Shown: in pieces, positions 26,337 to 33,128 of the stretch | Layout of the letters: each line of letters begins with the position of its first letter | Numbering within the stretch: position 1 is the first letter of the stretch | Assembly: GCF_958445495.1 (NCBI RefSeq) | Contig: NZ_CAUCSQ010000026.1 | Coordinates: forward strand, 1 to 56,841 | Length of the DNA stretch: 56,841 nt | From: an uncultured Bacteroides sp. | Lineage (GTDB): Bacteria > Bacteroidota > Bacteroidia > Bacteroidales > Bacteroidaceae | Direction of reading: 5' to 3' | The notes under the pieces: model-generated | The model's input: only the letters and a program-made list of their open reading frames with translations | Databases searched by the model: none | What the model was told of the DNA's origin: nothing | Position numbers and translations under genes: made by a program

Positions 26337-27005
26337 ATGAGTATTGCTGACAATTTAAAGCAAGTGCTGGCCGAACTCCCGCAAGGAGTCCGGCTGGTTG
26401 CTGTCTCAAAATTCCATCCCAATGACGCGATAGAAGAGGCATATCGGGCGGGACAGCGTATTTTCGGAGAAAGCAAAGTGCAGGAAATGACAGCTAAATA
26501 CGAAAGTTTGCCCAAAGATATCGAATGGCATTTCATCGGACACCTGCAAAGTAACAAAATCAAATACATGATACCGTATGTGGCGATGATACATGGAATT
26601 GATTCTTACAGGTTATTGGCGGAAGTCAACAGGCAAGCCGCCAAAACGGGACGGAACGTCAATTGCCTGTTGCAAATCCATGTAGCGCAGGAAGAAACGA
26701 AATTCGGGTTTACCCCCGATGAATGTAAAGATATGCTAAGCGCGGAAGAATGGAAAAATCTCACTCATGTCCGTATCTGCGGCCTCATGGGAATGGCAAG
26801 CAACACGGACAACGTTGAACAGATTAAACAGGAGTTCGGTTTGTTAAACAGGCTTTTCAAAGAGATAAAAACGATTTGGTTTGCCGATTCGGACGCTTTC
26901 CGGGAACTTTCAATGGGAATGTCGCATGACTATCACGAGGCTATTGCTGCAGGAAGCACTTTAGTACGGGTAGGAAGCAAGATTTTCGGAGAACGAAATT
27001 ATTAA
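26337..27005 (+). CDS. yggS: PLP homeostasis protein YggS/PLPBP
   Basis: 222 residues from ATG 26337, preceded by AGGTG; a GTG two codons earlier is less likely. Alanine-racemase-like barrel without the second domain. The PLP lysine is Lys25 in VAVSKFHP; phosphate contacts fall in GMSHDYHEAI and RVGSKIFGER at the C-terminal end. These proteins buffer and deliver pyridoxal phosphate and have no known enzymatic activity. Downstream of DUF4494 and 21 bp upstream of the dihydroorotate dehydrogenase-like gene. Confidence 0.94.
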   Translation: MSIADNLKQVLAELPQGVRLVAVSKFHPNDAIEEAYRAGQRIFGESKVQEMTAKYESLPKDIEWHFIGHLQSNKIKYMIPYVAMIHGIDSYRLLAEVNRQAAKTGRNVNCLLQIHVAQEETKFGFTPDECKDMLSAEEWKNLTHVRICGLMGMASNTDNVEQIKQEFGLLNRLFKEIKTIWFADSDAFRELSMGMSHDYHEAIAAGSTLVRVGSKIFGERNY

Positions 27006-27026
27006 TTAATTCAATCATTATATACC

Positions 27027-28007
27027 ATGACCGATTTAAAGACTACTTTCGCAGGGCTTTCTCTTAGAAACCCGATTATCATCAGCAGTTCGGGACTGAC
27101 TAACAGTGCCGGAAAAAACAAGAAACTGGCAGAAAACGGCGCCGGCGCCATCGTTTTAAAATCATTGTTTGAAGAACAGATTATGCTGGAGGCGGAACAC
27201 TTGAACGACCCTTCTTTTTATCCGGAGGCCAGCGACTACCTGAAAGAATATATCCGTGAACATAAATTATCCGAATATCTGGCTTTAATCAAGGAAAGCA
27301 AAAAGGAATGCCCTATTCCTATTATCGCCAGTATCAACTGTTACAGCGATTCCGAATGGGTCAGTTTTGCAAAAATGATTGAGGAGGCCGGCGCGGATGC
27401 CTTGGAAATCAATATCCTGGCCCTGCAATCCGATACCCAATATACATACGGTTCGTTCGAGCAGCGCCATATTGACATACTCCGCCATATCAAAAAAACA
27501 ATTAATATTCCGGTTATCATGAAGTTAGGAGACAACCTGACTAATCCTGTAGCATTGATAGACCAGTTATATGCCAACGGCGCCGCCGCTGTCGTTTTGT
27601 TCAACCGTTTTTATCAGCCGGACATCAACATTGAAAATATGGAACAGATATCCGGCGAAGTGTTCAGTACGATTTCCGACCTTGCCACTCCCCTCCGCTG
27701 GATTGGTATCGCATCTGCGGCAGTAGATAAAATCGACTATGCCGCTTCCGGAGGCGTGGCAAACCCGGAAGCAGTAGTAAAAGCAATCCTTGCCGGTGCT
27801 TCTGCCGTAGAGGTGTGCAGTGCGATTTATCAGAACACCAATGCATTTATCGGAGATGCCACCCGCTTCCTTTCCGCCTGGATGGAAAGAAAAGGATTCA
27901 CCGATATCGCCCAATTCAAAGGCAAGCTGAATATCAAGGATGTAAAAGGTGTCAATACATTTGAACGCACTCAATTCCTGAAATATTTCGGAATGAACAA
28001 TAAATAA
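27027..28007 (+). CDS. Dihydroorotate dehydrogenase-like FMN protein
   Basis: 326 residues, a TIM barrel resembling class 1 dihydroorotate dehydrogenases: LSLRNPIIISSSGLTN at 11-26, KSLFEEQI near 45-52, and the C-terminal phosphate-binding SGGVANPE and EVCSAIYQN. However the active-site loop, which in true enzymes reads N-x-S-C-P-N, is NILALQ near 129-134, and the catalytic Cys is missing. A Cys appears elsewhere at INCYSD. The protein may act on another substrate; it should not be taken as the pyrimidine enzyme. Third gene of the DUF4494-yggS unit, ended by the hairpin at 28120-28152. Confidence 0.85.
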   Translation: MTDLKTTFAGLSLRNPIIISSSGLTNSAGKNKKLAENGAGAIVLKSLFEEQIMLEAEHLNDPSFYPEASDYLKEYIREHKLSEYLALIKESKKECPIPIIASINCYSDSEWVSFAKMIEEAGADALEINILALQSDTQYTYGSFEQRHIDILRHIKKTINIPVIMKLGDNLTNPVALIDQLYANGAAAVVLFNRFYQPDINIENMEQISGEVFSTISDLATPLRWIGIASAAVDKIDYAASGGVANPEAVVKAILAGASAVEVCSAIYQNTNAFIGDATRFLSAWMERKGFTDIAQFKGKLNIKDVKGVNTFERTQFLKYFGMNNK

Positions 28008-28013
28008 AAAAAC

Positions 28014-28051
28014 AAAGAGTAAATGCCCGTAAAAAGGGGAAACTTACTCTT
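28014..28051 (-). terminator. Hairpin 2 of composite element copy B
   Basis: AAGAGTAA (28015-28022) pairs with TTACTCTT (28044-28051). On the minus strand it is followed by TTTGTTTTTT. It is homologous to the hairpin at 33046-33080, where two stem pairs are changed on both sides. Confidence 0.65.
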
Positions 28052-28152
28052 CATCGGATTTCAACATGAGGAATTTGCTGAATATCTTTCTTTGGGGATA
28101 TTCAACAAATAAAAGAGATAAGGCAACCGGTTCATTGTGAGCTGGTTGCCTT
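28014..28152 (-). repeat. Composite hairpin element, copy B
   Basis: Read on the minus strand: hairpin 1 (28152-28120, AAGG...CCTT arms), GAATATCCCC, the motif GATATTCAGCAAATTCC (28086-28070), the shared segment AAATCCGATGAAGAG and hairpin 2 (28051-28015). The same order is found on the plus strand at 32943-33080. Nothing in it appears protein-coding. Confidence 0.6.
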
Positions 28153-28156
28153 TTTT
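28120..28156 (+). terminator. Intrinsic terminator after the dihydroorotate dehydrogenase-like gene
   Basis: Arms 28120-28134 and 28138-28152 pair over 15 bp with two G-T pairs and a TTG loop. TTTTTT follows on the plus strand. Confidence 0.8.
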
Positions 28157-28162
28157 AGTTCT

Positions 28163-28524
28163 TTAAGTATTCTCCCCAATACGGTTTGTCTGCCTAAACA
28201 GGGGTAATCCTCCATAAAAATACATGGTAAAGATACCGAAAATCCCGGAAACAGAATTTGCTTTGAGGTTCACAGAATAATCTGATGGGATAGAAAATAC
28301 CGTCACAGTTTTGAATGTAAGAGAATCAGGCAGGTTCTCCGCTTGATAGCTATTGCCGTTGCTAAAGAGGAGGTAACTGGTTCCTGTCTCGATACGGAGA
28401 AGAATATTTAAACAAAGCCGGCGTAATCTTTAGCACTGGTATCGGTGTTTTTCCTTTTCTCCGAATCAGCATGCACAACGAGAATGAAAAAACTCTCCCT
28501 AAAATAAGGAAGAAACTTTTCTTT
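28163..28524 (-). pseudogene. Decayed exported protein, one frameshift, no start codon
   Basis: Two minus-strand frames join to a protein-like sequence. The first (28524-28411) reads ESFFILVVHADSEKRKNTD then AKDYAGFV and stops at 28410-28408, like the end of a signal peptide and a short mature start. The second, open for 88 codons from 28429 to the TAA at 28165-28163, contains ILLRIETGTSYLLFSNG, VFSIPSDYSVNLKANS and GIFGIFTMYFYGG. They overlap at 28408-28429, consistent with a small indel. No ATG precedes the first part. I do not recognise the family. It may still be chance, but the second frame is long for random AT-rich DNA. Confidence 0.4.
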
Positions 28525-28558
28525 CTATGGATTCCATTCCAATATCAAGAAAAGTTTC
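28512..28558 (-). terminator. Hairpin after phoH
   Basis: GAAACTTTTCTT (28512-28523) and AAGAAAAGTTTC (28547-28558) are perfect complements. The tail on the minus strand is only moderately T-rich. Confidence 0.5.
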
Positions 28559-28607
28559 TCCCTTTTTTCCAATCATCCGCACGGCAAGCGGACAGATTTG
28601 TCCGTTA

Positions 28608-29933
28608 TCACAAAAGCATACTTGCCAGCTCGCTTAATTCGCTACGTTCTCCTTTCACCAGATTGACGTGTGCAAAAATATTCTGGTCTTTCATGCGGTC
28701 AATCATATATACCAGGCCATTGGACTGACTGTCCAGATAGGGTTGGTCTATCTGCTGGATATCTCCGGTAAACACCATCTTCGTACCTTCCCCCGCACGG
28801 GTAATAATCGTTTTTATTTCATTGGGAGTCAGATTCTGCGCTTCGTCAATGATACAGTACATCTCACTCAGACTTCGCCCGCGGATAAAGGCTAAAGCCT
28901 CGATTACCAACTGCTCGCTTTTCTGCATGTCTTCAATGCGTTTCACCTCCGTGGAATTTGCCGCGAACTGCCGTTTGATTACATTCAGATTGTCAAACAA
29001 CGGTTGCATATACGGGGCTACTTTTTCCTGCGCATCTCCCGGAAGGAAACCGATATCCTTATTCGACAACGCCACCACCGGACGTGCCAATAATATTTGC
29101 TTATAATCGGCAAGTTTGCCTAAGGCTGCAGCCAGGGCAAGCAGTGTCTTGCCTGTCCCCGCCTTTCCCGTCAGCGCCACCAGCTTCACATTCGGATCAT
29201 TTAAAATCTCAAAGGCGAAGCTTTGCTCGGCATTGCGGGGCTCTATTCCGTAATTCCTGCCTTTCATCACCCGGCAGATTGAATGGGTAAAAGGATTATA
29301 ACGCGCCAGGACGCTGTTCCGGTCGCTCTTCAACACAAAACACTCGTTAGGATGAATCACGTCCTTGAAATCGAATTCACTCAAATCAAGCCCTTCTTTG
29401 GAAGAATAGATACGGTCAATCAATGCCGGTTCTACATTTTCGAAGATTTCATTAGACTTTTCAAAGACATCTACATTCACGACCTTATCGGTGATATAAT
29501 CTTCACAAAGAAGCCCGATAGAACGAGCTTTCATGCGCAAATTCACATCTTTGGTAACTAAGATGGATTTCATATCCGGATATTTCTCCGCCAGATATTC
29601 CGTAGCGGCCAAAATCAAATGGTCCGGTTTCCTCACAGGAAAAGATTCCCAAACCTTAGAAGCCGGCACATTACTGATAACTACGAACAGACGTCCCAAC
29701 CCCTCGCCCAGTTTCACTCCTTCGGAGAAAAGCTCGTCACTCGTCAACAAATCCAGCTCACGCACAAACTCTCTGGCATTGAAGTTAATCTGTTCGTTTC
29801 CTTTCTTGAACTTATCCAGTTCTTCAAGTACGACAAGAGGGAGATAGATATCATTTTCCTGGAAATTCTTCAGGCAATTGTAGTCGTGAAGAATAACATT
29901 TGTGTCCAACACAAAATTTTTCTTAGTTCCCAT
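28608..29933 (-). CDS. phoH: PIN domain plus PhoH-type ATPase
   Basis: 441 residues from MGTKKNFVLDTNV; 13 further in-frame codons upstream lack similarity. The N-terminal PIN domain (about 5-150) shows Asp10 in VLDTNVILHD and later acidic residues of a metal-dependent ribonuclease. The C-terminal PhoH ATPase (about 235-441) has Walker A GKAGTGKT at 256-263, then IDEAQN as Walker B and FTGDIQQID. The fusion resembles PhoH2-type RNA-unwinding nucleases. Its place beside the phosphate genes is not close (10 kb) and does not by itself imply Pho control. Divergent from folC across 132 bp. Confidence 0.94.
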   Translation of the reverse strand: MGTKKNFVLDTNVILHDYNCLKNFQENDIYLPLVVLEELDKFKKGNEQINFNAREFVRELDLLTSDELFSEGVKLGEGLGRLFVVISNVPASKVWESFPVRKPDHLILAATEYLAEKYPDMKSILVTKDVNLRMKARSIGLLCEDYITDKVVNVDVFEKSNEIFENVEPALIDRIYSSKEGLDLSEFDFKDVIHPNECFVLKSDRNSVLARYNPFTHSICRVMKGRNYGIEPRNAEQSFAFEILNDPNVKLVALTGKAGTGKTLLALAAALGKLADYKQILLARPVVALSNKDIGFLPGDAQEKVAPYMQPLFDNLNVIKRQFAANSTEVKRIEDMQKSEQLVIEALAFIRGRSLSEMYCIIDEAQNLTPNEIKTIITRAGEGTKMVFTGDIQQIDQPYLDSQSNGLVYMIDRMKDQNIFAHVNLVKGERSELSELASMLL

Positions 29934-30065
29934 GATTTCTTTAGATTTAAATGTTGATATTTGCACTCTCATTCGTCAGTCCCGCATTTACGGCCGGATT
30001 GATGGTTCTAAAGATAAACAAATTAACGGGCAATCAAGAGTGTCCGAAGTTAAATATTATAAAAC

Positions 30066-31547
30066 ATGGATTATCAGAACACTTTAAAGTACTTATATGA
30101 AAGTGTGCCAATGTTCCAGCAGATAGGAGGCAAAGCATATAAGCCGGGATTAGAGACGACATGTAAATTAGATGAACATTTCGGACATCCGCACCGGCAA
30201 TTCAAAACGATACACATTGCCGGGACCAATGGAAAAGGCTCTTGTTCCCACACGATTGCGGCAGTATTGCAGTCTGCCGGTTACCGGGTAGGATTATTCA
30301 CCTCGCCCCACTTGTTAGACTTCCGGGAACGCATCCGAATCAACGGGGAAATGATACCGGAAGAGTATGTAGTCAACTTCGTAGAAGAACACCGCCCGTT
30401 TTTCGAGCCTTTACATCCTTCTTTCTTTGAACTGACCACTGCTATGGCATTCCGCTATTTTGCCGACCGGAAAGTGGATGTGGCCGTTATCGAGGTAGGT
30501 ATGGGAGGGCGTCTGGACTGTACCAATATCATCCGTCCCGACTTATGCGTCATCACCAATATAGGTTTCGACCATGTACAGTATCTGGGCGACACATTGA
30601 CTAAAATAGCGAAAGAAAAAGCCGGTATTATCAAAAAGGGGGTCCCGGTAGTAATCGGCAGGGCAGCGGGAAGCGTGAAACGTGTATTTAACACCCAGGC
30701 AAAAGAGATGGGCGCGCCTGTCGTTTACGCGGAACACCTGAAAAAAAATTACCGCCTGGACTGGATGACTTACAAAGAACTGGCAAATATCAGGCAACAA
30801 CTGGCGGATACTTTGGAGAGCAGCAAGAGTCTCCAGAAACTGGCGGAAAAGGCGATAAACCTGGATTTACTGGAGTTTTTATCAATCACGAATCCGGCTC
30901 AAAGCCTGCAGGCCCTTGACAGGATGGTGGACAGGCGAAAAGATGTCATTGCCATCACGGGACCCGAATTTCCGACCGGTATCTTTTTCGAACTTAACGG
31001 CGTCTATCAGGCGGAAAACTGCTTTACCATCATCAGCGCTCTCAAGGAACTGGAAAAATCGGGATATGCCATAACAAAAGCGGACTACTTCAACGGGTTC
31101 GGCAATGTATGTGCAATGACCGGATTAATGGGACGCTGGCAAAAACTGCAAAGTTATCCTGACATCATCTGCGATACGGGGCATAATGCCGACGGAATAA
31201 GATGGATTGCAGACCAACTCGAACATATCCGCCAAGAATGTCACAAGAACCTACATATCGTTTTCGGCATGGTTAACGACAAGGATATCAACGGTGTTTT
31301 ACAATTGTTGCCCAAGGACGCCACCTATTATTTCACCAAGGCGAGCGTGAAACGGGCACTTCCGGAAAACGAATTGTTGCAACTGGCTGAAAAAGCCGGA
31401 TTGAAAGGGTCTGCTTATCCTACCGTGGCGGATGCCGTACAGGCAGCTCAAAAAAACTGCCTCCCGAAAGATTTTATTTTCGTGGGAGGCAGCAACTTCA
31501 TTGTCGCGGATTTGTTAGCGAACCGCGATACACTCAATTTCCACTAA
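30066..31547 (+). CDS. folC: Folylpolyglutamate / dihydrofolate synthase
   Basis: 493 residues, longer than the usual 420-440. Mur-ligase fold: P-loop GTNGKGS at 53-59, the SPHLLDFRERI loop, IEVGMGGRLDCTN and the C-terminal CDTGHNADGI. It adds glutamates to folates (and may make dihydrofolate from dihydropteroate). The extra length is an insertion of roughly 60 residues between about 222 and 310, helical and charged (KELANIRQQLADTLESSK), just before the conserved ELNGVYQAENC. Its last 33 bases overlap the end of convergent ridA. Confidence 0.94.
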   Translation: MDYQNTLKYLYESVPMFQQIGGKAYKPGLETTCKLDEHFGHPHRQFKTIHIAGTNGKGSCSHTIAAVLQSAGYRVGLFTSPHLLDFRERIRINGEMIPEEYVVNFVEEHRPFFEPLHPSFFELTTAMAFRYFADRKVDVAVIEVGMGGRLDCTNIIRPDLCVITNIGFDHVQYLGDTLTKIAKEKAGIIKKGVPVVIGRAAGSVKRVFNTQAKEMGAPVVYAEHLKKNYRLDWMTYKELANIRQQLADTLESSKSLQKLAEKAINLDLLEFLSITNPAQSLQALDRMVDRRKDVIAITGPEFPTGIFFELNGVYQAENCFTIISALKELEKSGYAITKADYFNGFGNVCAMTGLMGRWQKLQSYPDIICDTGHNADGIRWIADQLEHIRQECHKNLHIVFGMVNDKDINGVLQLLPKDATYYFTKASVKRALPENELLQLAEKAGLKGSAYPTVADAVQAAQKNCLPKDFIFVGGSNFIVADLLANRDTLNFH

Positions 31548-31889
31548 TGCGTCTTTCGGCAGCGCTTTTACCGCAACTGCCGAACGCGCAGGGAAAGCGC
31601 CGTCAAAATAGGTGGCATATACACCGTTCATTCCGGCGAACAAAGACATGTCCTGGAGGAATACGGTGGTTTTGACAATATTTCCCATTGTCAATCCCGC
31701 TTCTTCAAGGATGTGTTTTATATTCTCCAACGATTGGCGTGCCTGTTCTTCTATTCCTTCCGCCATCTTTCCGGTAGAGGCGTCAATAGGCAACTGCCCG
31801 GATACAAATATCATTCCATTGGCTTCCACCGCCTGGCTATAAGGACCAATAGCTCCCGGTGCTTTCTCACTGCAAATTACTTTTTTCAT
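31515..31889 (-). CDS. ridA: RidA-type enamine/imine deaminase
   Basis: 124 residues from MKKVICSEKAPGAIGPYSQA; twelve upstream in-frame codons lack similarity. The family Arg is in FPARSAVAVK and the C-terminal Glu in LVEIECIAV, which shape the active site. RidA hydrolyses reactive 2-aminoacrylate and related imines from PLP enzymes. The stop lies inside the folC coding region on the other strand, a 33-bp tail-to-tail overlap, so there is no room for a separate terminator for either gene. Confidence 0.95.
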   Translation of the reverse strand: MKKVICSEKAPGAIGPYSQAVEANGMIFVSGQLPIDASTGKMAEGIEEQARQSLENIKHILEEAGLTMGNIVKTTVFLQDMSLFAGMNGVYATYFDGAFPARSAVAVKALPKDALVEIECIAVR

Positions 31890-31923
31890 ATCTATTTTTA
31901 TTTTATCGATTTTCAAAGATAAC

Positions 31924-31960
31924 AAAAAAATACCTCTTGCAAAACGAATTTTGCAAGAGG
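31924..31960 (-). terminator. Terminator after the DUF805 gene
   Basis: CCTCTTGCAAAA (31933-31944) and TTTTGCAAGAGG (31949-31960) are perfect 12-bp complements with a CGAA loop. On the minus strand ATTTTTTTG follows. Confidence 0.85.
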
Positions 31961-31985
31961 CATCGTCATTTTTTATTCTTAAATA

Positions 31986-32486
31986 TTATTCTGCCTTTTC
32001 TCCCTTGTCTTCAGCAGGAGTACCGGCAGCAGGAACTTCTTCTTTTTTCTCAACCTTCACTTCTTCCTTGGCAACATTTACCGTCACATTTACGGAAGTG
32101 GGCTGTGCCTGATACGGCATGCGGTTCTTAGGGTCTTCCCCGTATTGATTGGGTCCCACAGTGCCGTCGGCAAACAACATATACAGTGCAAAAATCCAAC
32201 CGACAAACGGAATGCAACACAATAGAATCCACCAGCCGGATTTATTCAGGTCATGCAGACGTTTCACGCCTTGCGCCAAAGAGAACCACATAGAAGCGAC
32301 TAACGCCGCAATACCAATCAATATGCCTAATATTGACCCGCCTGCAGAACCCATGCCCGCACCTAAAATTAATGTACCGATACCCAATGTCCATGCAATA
32401 CCGAATACTATACCACCGACAATACCTGACAGGAAATATTCGATTCTACGAATACGACCCTCAAAAGAGAAAGGAGCTTTGAACAT
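31986..32486 (-). CDS. DUF805 membrane protein
   Basis: 166 residues. The DUF805 part (about 1-110) has four hydrophobic segments and the family signature RRIEYFLSGI near 13-22 and GVKRLHDLNKSGWW near 72-85. A soluble acidic/Lys tail (about 130-166) with KEEVKVEKKEEVPA follows. Function unknown. TATCTTTG at 32556-32549 on the coding strand may be its -7 element. Followed by a strong terminator. Confidence 0.88.
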   Translation of the reverse strand: MFKAPFSFEGRIRRIEYFLSGIVGGIVFGIAWTLGIGTLILGAGMGSAGGSILGILIGIAALVASMWFSLAQGVKRLHDLNKSGWWILLCCIPFVGWIFALYMLFADGTVGPNQYGEDPKNRMPYQAQPTSVNVTVNVAKEEVKVEKKEEVPAAGTPAEDKGEKAE

Positions 32487-32942
32487 AATTTGTTAAATTT
32501 ATATGAATAAATAAAGTGAATTATCATCCGTGTTTTTCAATATAGAAGCAAAGATATAAAAAAATATAAATAAAGAAAGCTTTTTGATTAGAATATAAAT
32601 AAATACAGGCAATATATCCATTATCGCCCGACATATTACGTAAATATGCCTCAATCTTTCTCCGGGATTTATTTCATACGGATATGAACGGGCAATTTTC
32701 CGAATATAACCGATGTCATAAGAATGTATTATCAGAGAGTTATCCACCGCTCTAAAAGAAATTCGAATATTTTCTGAAAAAAATTATTGATTCGATGCAG
32801 TATTCCGGATTTCATTGCATTTAACTGATAAAAGCGGATGTAAAAATGATCAAACCTATATATCATTACAACCTATAACCTGAACTTAACAAGCGGGGAA
32901 AAATTAAAAGAGAGAGAGTTTAAAACATGTCCCCAAAATGAG
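32487..32942. other. Intergenic DNA with no supported gene
   Basis: About 450 bp upstream of DUF805. A minus-strand frame of 82 codons (32499-32747) overlaps the presumed DUF805 promoter and is AT-rich without a ribosome site; I reject it. Two terminator-like hairpins oriented for plus-strand transcription follow at 32943 and 33046, although no plus-strand gene precedes them, so an undetected plus-strand RNA may lie here. Confidence 0.45.
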
Positions 32943-32981
32943 AAGGAGCTGTGTCGTAATGCACGATGCAGCTCCTTTTTT
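32943..32981 (+). terminator. Hairpin 1 of composite element copy C, terminator-like
   Basis: AAGGAGCTG (32943-32951) pairs with CAGCTCCTT (32969-32977), with an inner TCGT/ACGA stem, followed by TTTT. Oriented for the plus strand. Confidence 0.7.
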
Positions 32982-33080
32982 CATAGGGATATTCAGTAAT
33001 AGATATTCGGCTAATTCCGCATTTTTACATTTTTGCAATCCGGTGAAGGGCAAGTTTACTTTTTCACGGGAATTGCCTTT
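32943..33080 (+). repeat. Composite hairpin element, copy C
   Basis: In order: hairpin 1 (32943-32977), GGGATATTCA, the motif GATATTCGGCTAATTCC (33002-33018), AATCCGGTGAAGGG and hairpin 2 (33046-33080). Same order as copy B on the minus strand at 28152-28014, facing the other way. Confidence 0.6.
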
Positions 33081-33090
33081 TCTTTATTTT
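33046..33090 (+). terminator. Hairpin 2 of composite element copy C
   Basis: AAGGGCAA (33046-33053) pairs with TTGCCTTT (33073-33080) with one G-T, followed by TCTTTATTTTTT. Oriented for the plus strand. Confidence 0.6.
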
Positions 33091-33128
33091 TTCCCTATCG
33101 TATGAATATCCTTTCAAAAATACGGTTC

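Noticed and set aside
32499..32747. 82-codon minus-strand frame upstream of DUF805
   Set aside because: It covers the presumed DUF805 promoter and lacks any protein-like pattern.
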